A stretch of DNA of 38,902 nucleotides from Bacteroidales bacterium. GTDB taxonomy: Bacteria > Bacteroidota > Bacteroidia > Bacteroidales > UBA3824. This document shows positions 10,133 to 18,836 of this stretch, one piece after another. Where the stretch lies: assembly GCA_017960885.1 (NCBI GenBank), contig JAGCYI010000007.1, positions 1-38,902 on the forward strand, in the 5' to 3' direction. The notes beneath the pieces are model-generated. The model did not search any database and was not told the origin of the DNA. It saw only the letters and a program-made list of their open reading frames with translations. A program made the translations under genes and the position numbers. Numbering within the stretch: the first letter of the stretch is position 1; every line of letters starts with the position of its first letter.

Positions 10133-10648
10133 TTATTCAACATATTGATGTCCTGGACTCAGGAGTGTTGCCCTGAACATAAGCCCGGAATCTATAATAG
10201 TCTCTTTTTTAAAGAGATAGTCAGTGCTTGCCGCTTTTTGTTCTATAAAGAACATACAGCCGTAATTTAATAAATTTTTGTTATTCGACAGCGTTAAAAT
10301 CTTCATTTTTTTTAGTTTTCCTTCTAAAATGTCGTTGTTGATAGAGGCAGAGTGGTCGATAAATATAACTTGGGCGTCGTCGATAGATGTTTGGTCGTTG
10401 TATGTTTTTAGTGCGATAGGTTTTCCGTTGAATTTCTGAGTTTTTAGTTCGTCGGATATTTTAGAGAAAGGATCGGGCGACTGTGCTGCTATATATATAA
10501 TAAAGGTGTCCTGCGGAAGAGGTTCCGGCCAATATACATAATGAGCGAACCGCAGGATATTCTGGTAGTCGAATGCCTGCGCCGACGATACTTTAGGCAG
10601 TAGTATTGCCGCTACAATGGTAATATATAATAGTAGTTTTTTCATCAT
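10133..10648 (-). CDS. YfiR-family (DUF4154-like) secreted periplasmic protein
   Basis: This 171-residue protein has a clear signal peptide (Lys-Lys, hydrophobic core, cleavage near SSAQA at 20-26) and a mature part that resembles the YfiR family. The resemblance rests on an early WPEPLPQDTFIIYI strand, a central AQVIFIDHS segment, ILTLSNNKN, the CMFFIE strand, and a terminal GLMFRATLL motif. Family members are periplasmic; Pseudomonas YfiR represses a membrane diguanylate cyclase by binding its periplasmic domain. No GGDEF protein is present here, but three membrane proteins with periplasmic domains are encoded in the same operon and are the likely partners. The start overlaps the stop of the upstream sensor gene by 4 nt; a second ATG follows directly at 10645. 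The gene is secure; the family call rests on pattern resemblance. Confidence 0.82.
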   Translation of the reverse strand: MMKKLLLYITIVAAILLPKVSSAQAFDYQNILRFAHYVYWPEPLPQDTFIIYIAAQSPDPFSKISDELKTQKFNGKPIALKTYNDQTSIDDAQVIFIDHSASINNDILEGKLKKMKILTLSNNKNLLNYGCMFFIEQKAASTDYLFKKETIIDSGLMFRATLLSPGHQYVE

Positions 10649-13329
10649 TGATCGTTATCTTGTTTGTTGGTTGTGTCTTCGTTGCCTTTTGTCAGGCTTT
10701 CTATTTGAGATTCTAGTGCTTTTACTTTGTTTTTGAGGTTTGCCTCAATCTTGTGGAACTTGTTGATACGCTTTTCAAGTTCTCGTTTGAAGAATGCCTC
10801 CGATGCGGAAGCTTTGTCAAATTTCTGACGGTTTTCAACGTTCTGACGCTTAGAGTCGGTGAGCTCGCGGTTGAGCTGCTCAATGTCGTCGGTAAACTGC
10901 TTTATCTGTTTCTTCATACTCTTGGCGTCTTCGCTTACCGAGGTATACTGCTTTTGTATTTTGTTGAGTTCTTCTTCGGTGTTGAGCTGCGATGTAACGT
11001 CGAAAGCGAGGCAGAGTATTTTTTCCACAGAGTTGTCGGTGTCGTAGATCGGCACAAATGTGTTTCTGATTTTGCGTATCGAGTTGTTGATTTTAAATTC
11101 GGTGACGTAGTTTTCGGTAGAGCCCTGCTTAACGCTGTCCCAAACTCGCTTGAAGTCGTCGTATTTTGAGAGCGTAAGCTGCAGTATTTCGTATATGTTT
11201 TTGCGTTTGATGTCGTTGACATCGAGGGTGTAACGCAGGCAGAACTTGCGGTTGGCGTCTAATGTCTCGCCTTTGATGCTGAACACCGCGCTCATAACTG
11301 TGCGGTTGAGGGCGTACTGGGTTTTTTCTATCTGCGAGAGTTCGTATTGCGATGTTTCTACGAGGCTTGTGAGAGTTTCGATTTCGCTGCGGAGGTTTGC
11401 CTCTTTTTCTTCCATCTGTTTCGACTGCATACGCGATTGGTGGAGCAGTTCGGCTGTCTGCTCGTTGATTTTGGCGTTGGCAATTGTGGAGGCAACGTTT
11501 TCAGAGATACGTTCCACAAACGATATTTGATACTGCTCGAATTCTTTAAACGATGCAAACTCCATTACACCGTAGAGCGTGTCGTTGTATACGAGGGGCA
11601 CAAACATTATCGCCTTTGGCTTAGCTTTGCCCAAGCCAGAACTTATGTCGGCGTAATTGTCTGGTACATTGTTGAGTACGATGGTGTGCTTTTCCATTGC
11701 GCATGCTCCGATAAGTCCTTCGTCTAACTGCAGTGTGCGCTTGTGGAAACGCTCGTGACCGAATGCAAATACGCCGTAGAGTTCGAGCACCTCTTTTTCG
11801 GGGTCTTCGGGCGATTTTGTTCGGATAAATATACCACCTTGGTTTACATTGATATACGGTACAAGGTTGTCGATAACTTCGTTGCTAAGTTTCCTAATGT
11901 CGGAAATGCTGTTTCGCAGAATATCGCTGAAAATAGAGTGACCTTCGGTAGCCCATTGAGTGCGTTTTTCCTCGGCTATACGTTTCTGCTCTTTGTCGCG
12001 GGTTTCGATCATACTGTCGCGCATAGATACGAGAGCCGCACCAATAGCGTTGTTTTTGATGGAAACTTTGTATTCGGCATCGAGGTTGCCGTCGCGGATG
12101 TCGGAGGCAAACTCGGCTGTCTGTTTCAGAGAGTTGGTGAGGGTATGCAGCGATTTTAATATTGACGCGAATTCGGTGGTGTGGAGCGATAGGGTGTTGT
12201 TGGATTCTATTTCAAAATTGCCGCCGGCTATTTTCTTCACTATGTCGCGAAGTAAGGCGAGCGGTTTGGTGATAAATCCAGACATGATTATCACTGCCAG
12301 AATAAAAAGAGCAAGCAGAATCATCGATATGATTACTGCCGAACCTTCGGTTTTAAATTGCTCAGCTTTGAGCTCGATAGTAGGAGTGATGGATATTTGC
12401 GCAAAGAAATCGTCGGTATATGGTATTGAAATACGCTTGTTGTGTATATATACGTTTTGGTTGTCGTTTTCCATAAGTTTGGTTTCCACATCGGCTGGCA
12501 AGTTTTCGCCGGTTTTTTCCATAATGCTGTATTGTTCTTCGGTAAAACGCAGAGTTTCTGAGATATATCTGTTTTGAAATTCTTTTTTGCGCGAATAAAA
12601 AATCTTTCCGTTTTTGTCGGCAATGATTAGGTACTGGTCTGACGGAATAATTTCGTCGAGCATATTGCGGAAGTAGCGGAGGTCGATGTCGGCGCCTATG
12701 ATTCCGGCAAATTTGTCTTTGTCGTAGAATGGAATAAGGCAAACGAGGGTGTTGGTGATTTCTCCGTCGATGTCGAGGGCGAGAATTTTAGACGAAAGGT
12801 CGTGCTTGGTGTTTCGATAGAGGTCGTACACCTCGGTAGAAGTGGCGAGCAGGTCGTTGCTGAGCTCAGGAGTGTCGGTGTTTTCGTGGAGAGTGATTTT
12901 GCCGTACCATCCGATAGGGAAACCTGGATTTGTATTTACCAGAAGGCTGTCGGAGTTGGTGAGCACGTATGGTTCTGAAATAATGAAAATCGACTTGACA
13001 GTCTGGTCTTCTTTTAGATATGCCGACAGAGTCCTTACAGCTACATTTCTGGCATCGTTGCCGGTTTGCTCTATTAGCGCAGTGAGTGCGTCGGCTTGAG
13101 CGTTGAGGTTGTATAATGTGGTATTGATTTCGTTTTCAAACCGTTCGGTGTATTTGTTGTTAGTCAGATTGCTTTTTTGTCGGCTGTATTCCGTAAGTTT
13201 TCCGTTTACCACATTGTGAAAAACGAGCAAAACGGCGGCGCAAAGCAGTATTGCGGCAACAGATGCCGACATTACCACTTTCCATCTAATAGTGTTGAGC
13301 CAGTTATTTTTATTTTTGTCGTTTTCCAT
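10645..13329 (-). CDS. transmembrane Cache-HAMP-GAF-PAS sensor ending in coiled coil, no output domain
   Basis: This 894-residue protein has TM1 at about 18-40, a large periplasmic Cache-like domain (50-325) with a SIFIISEPYVLTN strand and GIIGADIDL, and TM2 at about 330-352. A HAMP-like segment follows, with a second HAMP-like stretch to about 445. A GAF domain occupies about 470-620, a coiled coil 620-665, a PAS domain about 667-785, and a final long coiled coil runs to 880. There is no kinase, methyl-accepting tip, GGDEF, SpoIIE or adenylate cyclase domain, so it must act through protein contact. Its GAF domain is closely similar to that of the next protein upstream. It begins 4 nt after that gene's stop and overlaps the YfiR-like start, so the three are translationally coupled. 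The Cache ligand is unknown. Confidence 0.9.
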   Translation of the reverse strand: MENDKNKNNWLNTIRWKVVMSASVAAILLCAAVLLVFHNVVNGKLTEYSRQKSNLTNNKYTERFENEINTTLYNLNAQADALTALIEQTGNDARNVAVRTLSAYLKEDQTVKSIFIISEPYVLTNSDSLLVNTNPGFPIGWYGKITLHENTDTPELSNDLLATSTEVYDLYRNTKHDLSSKILALDIDGEITNTLVCLIPFYDKDKFAGIIGADIDLRYFRNMLDEIIPSDQYLIIADKNGKIFYSRKKEFQNRYISETLRFTEEQYSIMEKTGENLPADVETKLMENDNQNVYIHNKRISIPYTDDFFAQISITPTIELKAEQFKTEGSAVIISMILLALFILAVIIMSGFITKPLALLRDIVKKIAGGNFEIESNNTLSLHTTEFASILKSLHTLTNSLKQTAEFASDIRDGNLDAEYKVSIKNNAIGAALVSMRDSMIETRDKEQKRIAEEKRTQWATEGHSIFSDILRNSISDIRKLSNEVIDNLVPYINVNQGGIFIRTKSPEDPEKEVLELYGVFAFGHERFHKRTLQLDEGLIGACAMEKHTIVLNNVPDNYADISSGLGKAKPKAIMFVPLVYNDTLYGVMEFASFKEFEQYQISFVERISENVASTIANAKINEQTAELLHQSRMQSKQMEEKEANLRSEIETLTSLVETSQYELSQIEKTQYALNRTVMSAVFSIKGETLDANRKFCLRYTLDVNDIKRKNIYEILQLTLSKYDDFKRVWDSVKQGSTENYVTEFKINNSIRKIRNTFVPIYDTDNSVEKILCLAFDVTSQLNTEEELNKIQKQYTSVSEDAKSMKKQIKQFTDDIEQLNRELTDSKRQNVENRQKFDKASASEAFFKRELEKRINKFHKIEANLKNKVKALESQIESLTKGNEDTTNKQDNDQ

Positions 13330-13333
13330 TGTG

Positions 13334-15241
13334 TTATTGGTTGTTTAATATTTGCTGGTCGGTGAGTTTCTCGTTTTCGCGTTTCAGCTTGTCTATCTCT
13401 TTTTTGTAGTTTTGAATCTCGGAGTTCTGCTTTTTGATTTCTTTTTCGAGCTGCTGTATACGATGAGAAAAATCATCGAGACGTTTTCCCTCTTCGTGAA
13501 GTTTGAAAAGGTTTTTGGTGTTTTCTTTTACATAAGAGATAGTGATGGCGATATCTTCAGCCAGTTTTTCGATAAATTTTATCTTGTAGTTTTCAAACTT
13601 GTCGGTACGGCATAGTTCGATAATACCATAGATTTCGTTTTTGAGCATCAGGGGCACCACAATAAGGTGACCCGGCTTTGTGAAACCGAATCCTGAACCT
13701 ATCTTTATGTAGTCGGCAGGAATGTCGTCGACAATCTGAATGTTTTTTTCCACAGCGCATGTGCCTACGATACCTTCGTAAAGGCTGATTTTTTTCTGGA
13801 TGAATTTTTTGTTGTCGGCGGCGTAGGTGGCTTTCATCTCCAGGTGTATGTCGTCGGGATTTTCGTCAACGTAGATATACATCGAAGCGTAGTTGGCATC
13901 CATATAGTGGATAAGGTTTCGAGTGGTTTCGTCGCAAAGGGTGTCGATATTGTTGTTGTTTTTTCGGAGTATGTCGCCAAATTCGGCAAGTCCGATGTTG
14001 ATTTTGTCTTGTATTTCGTCGGCTTCGCGGCGTTTTTTGTACGACTCGTATTGCTCTTCGAGGTTTTTCTTCATGTTGATAAGCGAGATGCCCAGTTCGT
14101 CGTTGTCGCTGAGCAGTTCTATCTCTTTGTCGGTTTTGCCGTTTCCAATTTCTTCGGCAAAGAGCTGCTTCTGTTTTAGGTTGTTGATAAATGCGGCAAT
14201 CTTTTTAGCCATAGTGTCCATCTCGCTGTTGCTTTTCTCGTTGGTGTCGGGAGGGGTGAGCTCACCTTTGAGCATTTTTTCGAGATAGCCGTTCATTTTT
14301 TCGATAGGATGGTTTACCGACGAGAATAGTATCAAGAAGAATGTTAGTCCGAGAATGATGACCGAAATCTGCACGATGGCGATAATCATAATGGTGTTTT
14401 TCTTTTTTGCGGCACGTACAATGTCGGATTCAATGATAAGTTCGTCGATGTCGTTTTGCATGGTTTTAATTTGCGCCATCGCCTCGCCCTTGTAGCCGTC
14501 GTTGTCGGCAAGACCCAGCAAAAGCTGCTTAGAGAATATTAGGTTGAATGTCATGCGGTATTCCGACAGCTGGTCCATCATTTTAGCCATCTGGTATTTG
14601 ATGAGGATGTTGCTTGTGTTGGTAGATTTCAGAATGTTGTTTATGCCGTCGATTTGTTTGTTGAATTTTTCGTAATGCTCAATGGAGCTGTTTTCTAAGA
14701 AGGCTTTTTCGCTTTTGCAAGCTTCGTCAAACATCTTGCTCATGCCGGCTAATGTAAACTGGAACAGGGTTTTGCGCACGGTGTTCCGGTCTGAATTGAG
14801 CCGTCCGGCGTCTTCGGTAAGGGCGTTGATGTCTTCTTTGATTTTTGCAATCTCTTCAATTTTGCTCTGGTAGTTGGTGAATTCTTCGCGGAGAATGGAA
14901 ATCGACTGTATTGTGCGGCGGTTTAGCACGGGCTCTACTTGCGAAAGGGTTTCGATGCCTTTGTCTATCCTGGCGCATAGCTTGTTGATTTCCGACATTA
15001 GAGTGTCTTCTTTCTCTTTGTTGCGGGTCGACGAGTATAGTCCGAACAGCTCATATTGGAGATTCCGCACTTCGGCAAGCTCGTTTTTCATTTTGTTTTC
15101 GGCCTGATAACTTGCGTCTATCTTGTTGTTGGTGGAGGCTAGATATACAAACGACAGTCCTGTAAGTACAGCGTATGCCGCAAAACAGATGAGCATTATT
15201 CTGAATTTTAGTTTAACCGATAACTGTTCGGGTGTGTTCAT
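13334..15241 (-). CDS. transmembrane four-helix/HAMP/GAF sensor ending in coiled coil, no output domain
   Basis: This 635-residue protein is the first gene of the five-gene operon. TM1 is at about 13-35, followed by a wholly helical periplasmic region (40-280, CHASE3/4-helix-bundle-like) with TM2 at 282-307. A HAMP-like linker begins with NHPIEKM and runs to about 400. A GAF domain lies at about 425-572, and a C-terminal coiled coil of lysine/glutamate heptads reaches the end. As in its neighbour, no catalytic output is attached. The GAF domain shares EG(L/I)(I/V)G(A/T)CA and a VPL strand followed by (L/I)YG with the downstream sensor, indicating paralogy. It is transcribed from a strong-looking Bacteroidota promoter about 40-70 nt upstream. 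It probably assembles with the other coiled-coil sensor, the kinase, or both. Confidence 0.9.
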   Translation of the reverse strand: MNTPEQLSVKLKFRIMLICFAAYAVLTGLSFVYLASTNNKIDASYQAENKMKNELAEVRNLQYELFGLYSSTRNKEKEDTLMSEINKLCARIDKGIETLSQVEPVLNRRTIQSISILREEFTNYQSKIEEIAKIKEDINALTEDAGRLNSDRNTVRKTLFQFTLAGMSKMFDEACKSEKAFLENSSIEHYEKFNKQIDGINNILKSTNTSNILIKYQMAKMMDQLSEYRMTFNLIFSKQLLLGLADNDGYKGEAMAQIKTMQNDIDELIIESDIVRAAKKKNTIMIIAIVQISVIILGLTFFLILFSSVNHPIEKMNGYLEKMLKGELTPPDTNEKSNSEMDTMAKKIAAFINNLKQKQLFAEEIGNGKTDKEIELLSDNDELGISLINMKKNLEEQYESYKKRREADEIQDKINIGLAEFGDILRKNNNNIDTLCDETTRNLIHYMDANYASMYIYVDENPDDIHLEMKATYAADNKKFIQKKISLYEGIVGTCAVEKNIQIVDDIPADYIKIGSGFGFTKPGHLIVVPLMLKNEIYGIIELCRTDKFENYKIKFIEKLAEDIAITISYVKENTKNLFKLHEEGKRLDDFSHRIQQLEKEIKKQNSEIQNYKKEIDKLKRENEKLTDQQILNNQ

Positions 15242-15279
15242 TTTGTCGTTTTTTAATATAGTCTAAAAATTTGCCAACA

Positions 15280-15311
15280 CAAAGATAGTAAATATATTGT
15301 TTAAAAACAAA
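15280..15311 (-). promoter_or_regulatory. Bacteroidota-type promoter of the five-gene signalling operon
   Basis: On the minus strand, TTTG (15308-15311) and TATCTTTG (15280-15287) are separated by 20 nt. This is an exact match to the Bacteroidota primary sigma consensus TTTG-N19-21-TAnnTTTG. The predicted transcription start is near 15272, giving a leader of about 30 nt before the first sensor gene. Confidence 0.72.
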
Positions 15312-15401
15312 CACCTTGCCGTTTTGCACGGCGAATTATTGTGTAAAGTTTTGTTACAAAATTAACAAATTGTTTAATAAATGTATTATTTGACAAAAAA
15401 T

Positions 15402-15433
15402 TTTGCAGAAAAAAATTGAAACCCGTATTTTAG
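15402..15433 (+). promoter_or_regulatory. Bacteroidota-type promoter of lysA
   Basis: TTTG (15402-15405) is followed after 20 nt by TATTTTAG (15426-15433), one mismatch from TAnnTTTG. The predicted transcription start is near 15440, which leaves about 38 nt to the ATG at 15478 but only about 11 nt to the upstream in-frame ATG at 15451. It diverges from the signalling-operon promoter, from which it is about 90 bp away. Confidence 0.6.
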
Positions 15434-15477
15434 CGCCCGAAAAATTATAGATGTTTTTTTTAACTAACACACTGATT

Positions 15478-16629
15478 ATGTTCAGCAAAGAATTAATTTC
15501 AAAGTTCGAAGGAACCCCCACACCTTTTTATTATTACGATATGGCTTTGTTGCGCCGCACGCTCGACAGCCTTCAAACCGCAGCCGACAAATATGGCTAC
15601 AAAATACATTATGCTGTAAAGGCTAATGCCAACCCCGAAATTTTGAAAACTATCGCCTCTTATGGCTTTGGTGCCGACTGCGTTAGCGGCAACGAGGTGC
15701 TGATGGCTGTGGAATGTGGATTCCCTTCCGACAAGATTGTGTTTGCCGGTGTAGGCAAATCCGACAAGGAGATTAACGACGCCCTTGCTAACGATATTTT
15801 TTGTTTCAACTGCGAGTCGGTGCAAGAAATTCAGGTGATAAACCAGCTGGCTGCTCAGAATGGCAAAATTGCTAAAATCGCCCTCAGACTTAATCCCGGC
15901 ATTGATGCTCATACCAACAAATGCATAAATACTGGTTTGGAAGACAGTAAGTTCGGTATCAACTTTAATCTTTTGGAAGAAGTTGTAAAAGAGATAGTTG
16001 TGCTTAATAATATAAAACTTGTAGGTTTGCATTACCACATAGGCTCACAGATTACCGACCTCGAGCCCTACCGTTTGTTGTGCAACCGCAGCAACGAAAT
16101 GCAGCAAAAGTTGCAGCTCCTGGGTCTCAACCTTCCCGAAATAAATCTTGGTGGCGGTCTGGGTATCGATTACGACGATCCCGATGCCAATCCTATTCCG
16201 AATTTTGAAACCCTTTTGGATACAATTCACGAAAATCTCGATGTTAAAAAGGGTCAGAGAGTGCATTTTGAGTTTGGCCGCGCAGTTGTGGCACAATGTG
16301 GCACAATGATTGCTCGTGTGTTGTATACAAAAAAAGCGAGCAAAACCACTTTTGCAATTGTAGACGCAGGATTCAACGATTTGATCCGTCCCGCACTTTA
16401 CGGAGCGCATCACCGTATCGAAAACCTCTCCTCAACCTCCGACCAAGAGGGTATTTACGATGTTGTAGGTCCTATTTGCGAATCCACCGACGTGTTTGAG
16501 CAGGCTTACAAGATGCCTGTAACTCAGCGAGGCGACCTTCTGGCTTTTAGGTCGGCTGGCGCTTACGGCGAAATTATGGCGTCGCGCTACAATCTAAGAA
16601 ATTTGGCTAAGTCGTATTTTTTTGATTAA
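15478..16629 (+). CDS. lysA: diaminopimelate decarboxylase
   Basis: This PLP enzyme catalyses the last step of lysine synthesis, meso-diaminopimelate to L-lysine and CO2. From the ATG at 15478 it is 383 residues, the shorter form usual in Bacteroidales. The fold-III decarboxylase signatures are present: Lys48 in YAVKAN for the PLP Schiff base, HYHIGSQ at 185-191, GGGLG at 225-229 for phosphate binding, PALYGAHH, and GPICESTD with the catalytic Cys334. The C-terminal GAYGEIMASRYNLR is typical. An in-frame ATG at 15451 would add nine residues (MFFLTNTLI) unlike family N-termini and would sit close to the predicted transcription start, so 15478 is preferred. The carboxynorspermidine decarboxylase NspC is related, but the Cys-Glu-Ser motif and overall fit favour LysA. 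Confidence 0.92.
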   Translation: MFSKELISKFEGTPTPFYYYDMALLRRTLDSLQTAADKYGYKIHYAVKANANPEILKTIASYGFGADCVSGNEVLMAVECGFPSDKIVFAGVGKSDKEINDALANDIFCFNCESVQEIQVINQLAAQNGKIAKIALRLNPGIDAHTNKCINTGLEDSKFGINFNLLEEVVKEIVVLNNIKLVGLHYHIGSQITDLEPYRLLCNRSNEMQQKLQLLGLNLPEINLGGGLGIDYDDPDANPIPNFETLLDTIHENLDVKKGQRVHFEFGRAVVAQCGTMIARVLYTKKASKTTFAIVDAGFNDLIRPALYGAHHRIENLSSTSDQEGIYDVVGPICESTDVFEQAYKMPVTQRGDLLAFRSAGAYGEIMASRYNLRNLAKSYFFD

Positions 16630-16630
16630 T

Positions 16631-16661
16631 TTTGGTAGTTTAACAAAAACCACTAAATTTG
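16631..16661 (+). promoter_or_regulatory. Bacteroidota-type promoter of the PorE-like gene
   Basis: TTTG (16631-16634), a 19-nt spacer, then TAAATTTG (16654-16661) exactly fit the Bacteroidota consensus. The site starts directly after the lysA stop. The predicted transcription start is near 16668, 20-35 nt before the candidate start codons at 16689 and 16701. Confidence 0.7.
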
Positions 16662-16688
16662 TAGCAAAATTATTATACTAACATTCTA

Positions 16689-18830
16689 ATGTCTACTAAT
16701 ATGAAAAAATACCTTTTTTCATTCGTTGTAATAATATCAGTCTTGACAGGCACATTGTTTATCACACCTTCTGCGTCGGCACAAGACGATATCAACATTG
16801 GAATGGCCGAGATGATGGTGTTTAATGAAGATTTCTCGTCGGCTATCCAGCTCTATAAAAAAATGATCGAGATGGAGCCTGAAAACGGTCTTTATCATTT
16901 TCAACTCGGATTTTGCTATCTCAACACTTCAAGCAAGAAAGACTCCTCGATGCAAGAGTTTAGAAACGCTCTTAGCACTTATAAGGCAAAACAGCGCAAA
17001 GGCACTCAAGGCATCGAAACCGAGTTTTATCTTGGAAGGGCTTATCGTGTAAACGATTCTATAGATCAAGCGCTTAGCACTCTTGAAAAACTCAAACGCA
17101 GAGTGTCGAACAAAAAATTTCTTGAAATTATCGACAAGGAGATCGACCTTTGCAACCTTACTCTCGAAATGAAGTCGCACCCGGTAGAAATTCAGGTGCA
17201 AAACCTTGGAGCTATTGTCAATAGTGAATTTTCAGACCACAGTCCGGTGCTCACCGCCGACGAGTCGATTCTGATTTTTACATCGCGTCGTCCTTATGGC
17301 AACCACGAAATTGAAGCCGACGACCAGTACGATGAAAATATCTATGTGTCGCGTAAGCAGTCGACGGGCACTTGGAGCGCTCCTCAACCTATCAGCGACA
17401 ATATCAACACCCCGGAGCACGAGGCTACGGTTTCTATTTCGTACGATGGTTCCGAGCTGTATATTTATCGCGAAGACGACAACGGCACATTGCTCGTGTC
17501 GAAATTTGACGGCAACGACTGGGGCGTGCCTGTACCTCTCAACGAAAATATCAACACTAAATATCGCGAAACCGGAGCATGCCTCTCCACAAGCGGCAAA
17601 TACTTGTATTTTGCAAGCGACCGTCCAGGTGGTTACGGTGGATACGACATCTACGTGTCGGAGCGTCAGCCCGATGGCACCTGGGGCGTGGCTAAAAACC
17701 TTGGCGATGCTGTAAACACAGCCGAAGACGAGGAAGGCCCGTTTGTATTGCCTGACAATTCAAAATTGTATTTCAGCAGCAAGGGGCACAGAGGCCTTGG
17801 CGGATACGATATTTTCTACTGCGACGCAAACGAGTTCGGCACATGGTCGAGGGCTGTTAACGCAGGTTTCCCGATCAATACTGCCGAAGACGATGTGTTC
17901 CTGTTTATCACTCCTACAAGCGCACGTTCTTATTTCGCTTCGGAGCGTAAAGACGGCATAGGCCGCTCAGATATCTACGTAATGGGTCTGCCTTCGGTAA
18001 TGGAAACAGAGCTCGCAGTTGTAACTGGTTTTGTAGGTGTGTGCGAAGGCAAAGTGCCCGAAAGCCTTATCACCATTCGCGACAACAGCCTTGGCGTTAC
18101 CAGCACAGCAATTCCTAATGTCAAGACCGGCAAGTATATCTTTATCGGACGCCGCGCCCACAATTATACTCTTACCGCCACTGTCGACAACAGGGTAGTG
18201 TATACCGAAACATTCGACATTGACGGCAACGCACCTGCCCAGATTACGCACAAGACTATCCAGCTCGACCCCGAGCACAATTGCCCCGAGCCTCATGTGC
18301 CTGTTGAAGAGTCTGATCGCATACCGGGCAAGTACTACGACGAAAATGGTGTGGCTTACGACTGCCTTGCCGAAATCGAAGACATTTCGTTCTCGTTTGG
18401 CGACGCAAAGGCTCTCAAACCTACTCCAAGTCTCGATTCTTTGGCTAAATATCTCAACAACAACCGAGATGCAGTGGTTGAAATCCGCGCCTATTGCGAT
18501 GCAAAAGGTAGCGCATTGTACAATCTCAACCTGTCGAAACGACGTGGTAATGTGGTGGTTAACTATTTGATACAGAAAGGTGTGAAACGCAACCAGCTGG
18601 TTGTCCAGGGATTAGGAGAGGAGAATCCTATCTCGTTTAACATCATTAATGGAGAATTTGACGACGAATCGAAAGCATACAACCGCCGTGTAGAATTTCT
18701 TATGAAAAAGCAGGGCTCTAAGGAGACGCTTTTGATACGACCCATAACATCTGTTCCCGATAAGTATAGAAACCCGCTTTATCAAAAGGATTACACAAAG
18801 GCACAAGGTACGCCTGAATCTGAAATTTAA
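16689..18830 (+). CDS. PorE-like periplasmic protein: TPR, PD40 propeller, carboxypeptidase-regulatory-like and OmpA domains
   Basis: This protein of up to 713 residues has a signal peptide beginning at MKKYLF (in-frame ATG at 16701, probably the real start; 16689 adds four residues) with cleavage near PSASAQ. TPR units cover about 35-165. A PD40 beta-propeller (about 175-430) shows repeated signatures such as LYFASDRPGGYGGYDIYV and LYFSSKGHRGLGGYDIFY. A small beta domain (about 445-530) resembles a carboxypeptidase regulatory fold. A C-terminal OmpA peptidoglycan-binding domain (about 560-690) contains AYCDAKGSALYNLNLSKRR and VVQGLGEENP. This domain order is that of PorE, the peptidoglycan-tethering component of the type IX secretion system, but paralogues with the same order are common in Bacteroidota, so a type IX role is not proven. 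It would sit in the periplasm, linked to peptidoglycan. A consensus promoter lies directly upstream. Confidence 0.9.
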   Translation: MSTNMKKYLFSFVVIISVLTGTLFITPSASAQDDINIGMAEMMVFNEDFSSAIQLYKKMIEMEPENGLYHFQLGFCYLNTSSKKDSSMQEFRNALSTYKAKQRKGTQGIETEFYLGRAYRVNDSIDQALSTLEKLKRRVSNKKFLEIIDKEIDLCNLTLEMKSHPVEIQVQNLGAIVNSEFSDHSPVLTADESILIFTSRRPYGNHEIEADDQYDENIYVSRKQSTGTWSAPQPISDNINTPEHEATVSISYDGSELYIYREDDNGTLLVSKFDGNDWGVPVPLNENINTKYRETGACLSTSGKYLYFASDRPGGYGGYDIYVSERQPDGTWGVAKNLGDAVNTAEDEEGPFVLPDNSKLYFSSKGHRGLGGYDIFYCDANEFGTWSRAVNAGFPINTAEDDVFLFITPTSARSYFASERKDGIGRSDIYVMGLPSVMETELAVVTGFVGVCEGKVPESLITIRDNSLGVTSTAIPNVKTGKYIFIGRRAHNYTLTATVDNRVVYTETFDIDGNAPAQITHKTIQLDPEHNCPEPHVPVEESDRIPGKYYDENGVAYDCLAEIEDISFSFGDAKALKPTPSLDSLAKYLNNNRDAVVEIRAYCDAKGSALYNLNLSKRRGNVVVNYLIQKGVKRNQLVVQGLGEENPISFNIINGEFDDESKAYNRRVEFLMKKQGSKETLLIRPITSVPDKYRNPLYQKDYTKAQGTPESEI

Positions 18831-18836
18831 CGAGCG

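Noticed and set aside
10133..10648. A YfiR-YfiN style cyclic-di-GMP circuit
   Set aside because: No GGDEF, EAL or PilZ domain is encoded anywhere in the window, so the YfiR-like protein cannot be assigned that output here.
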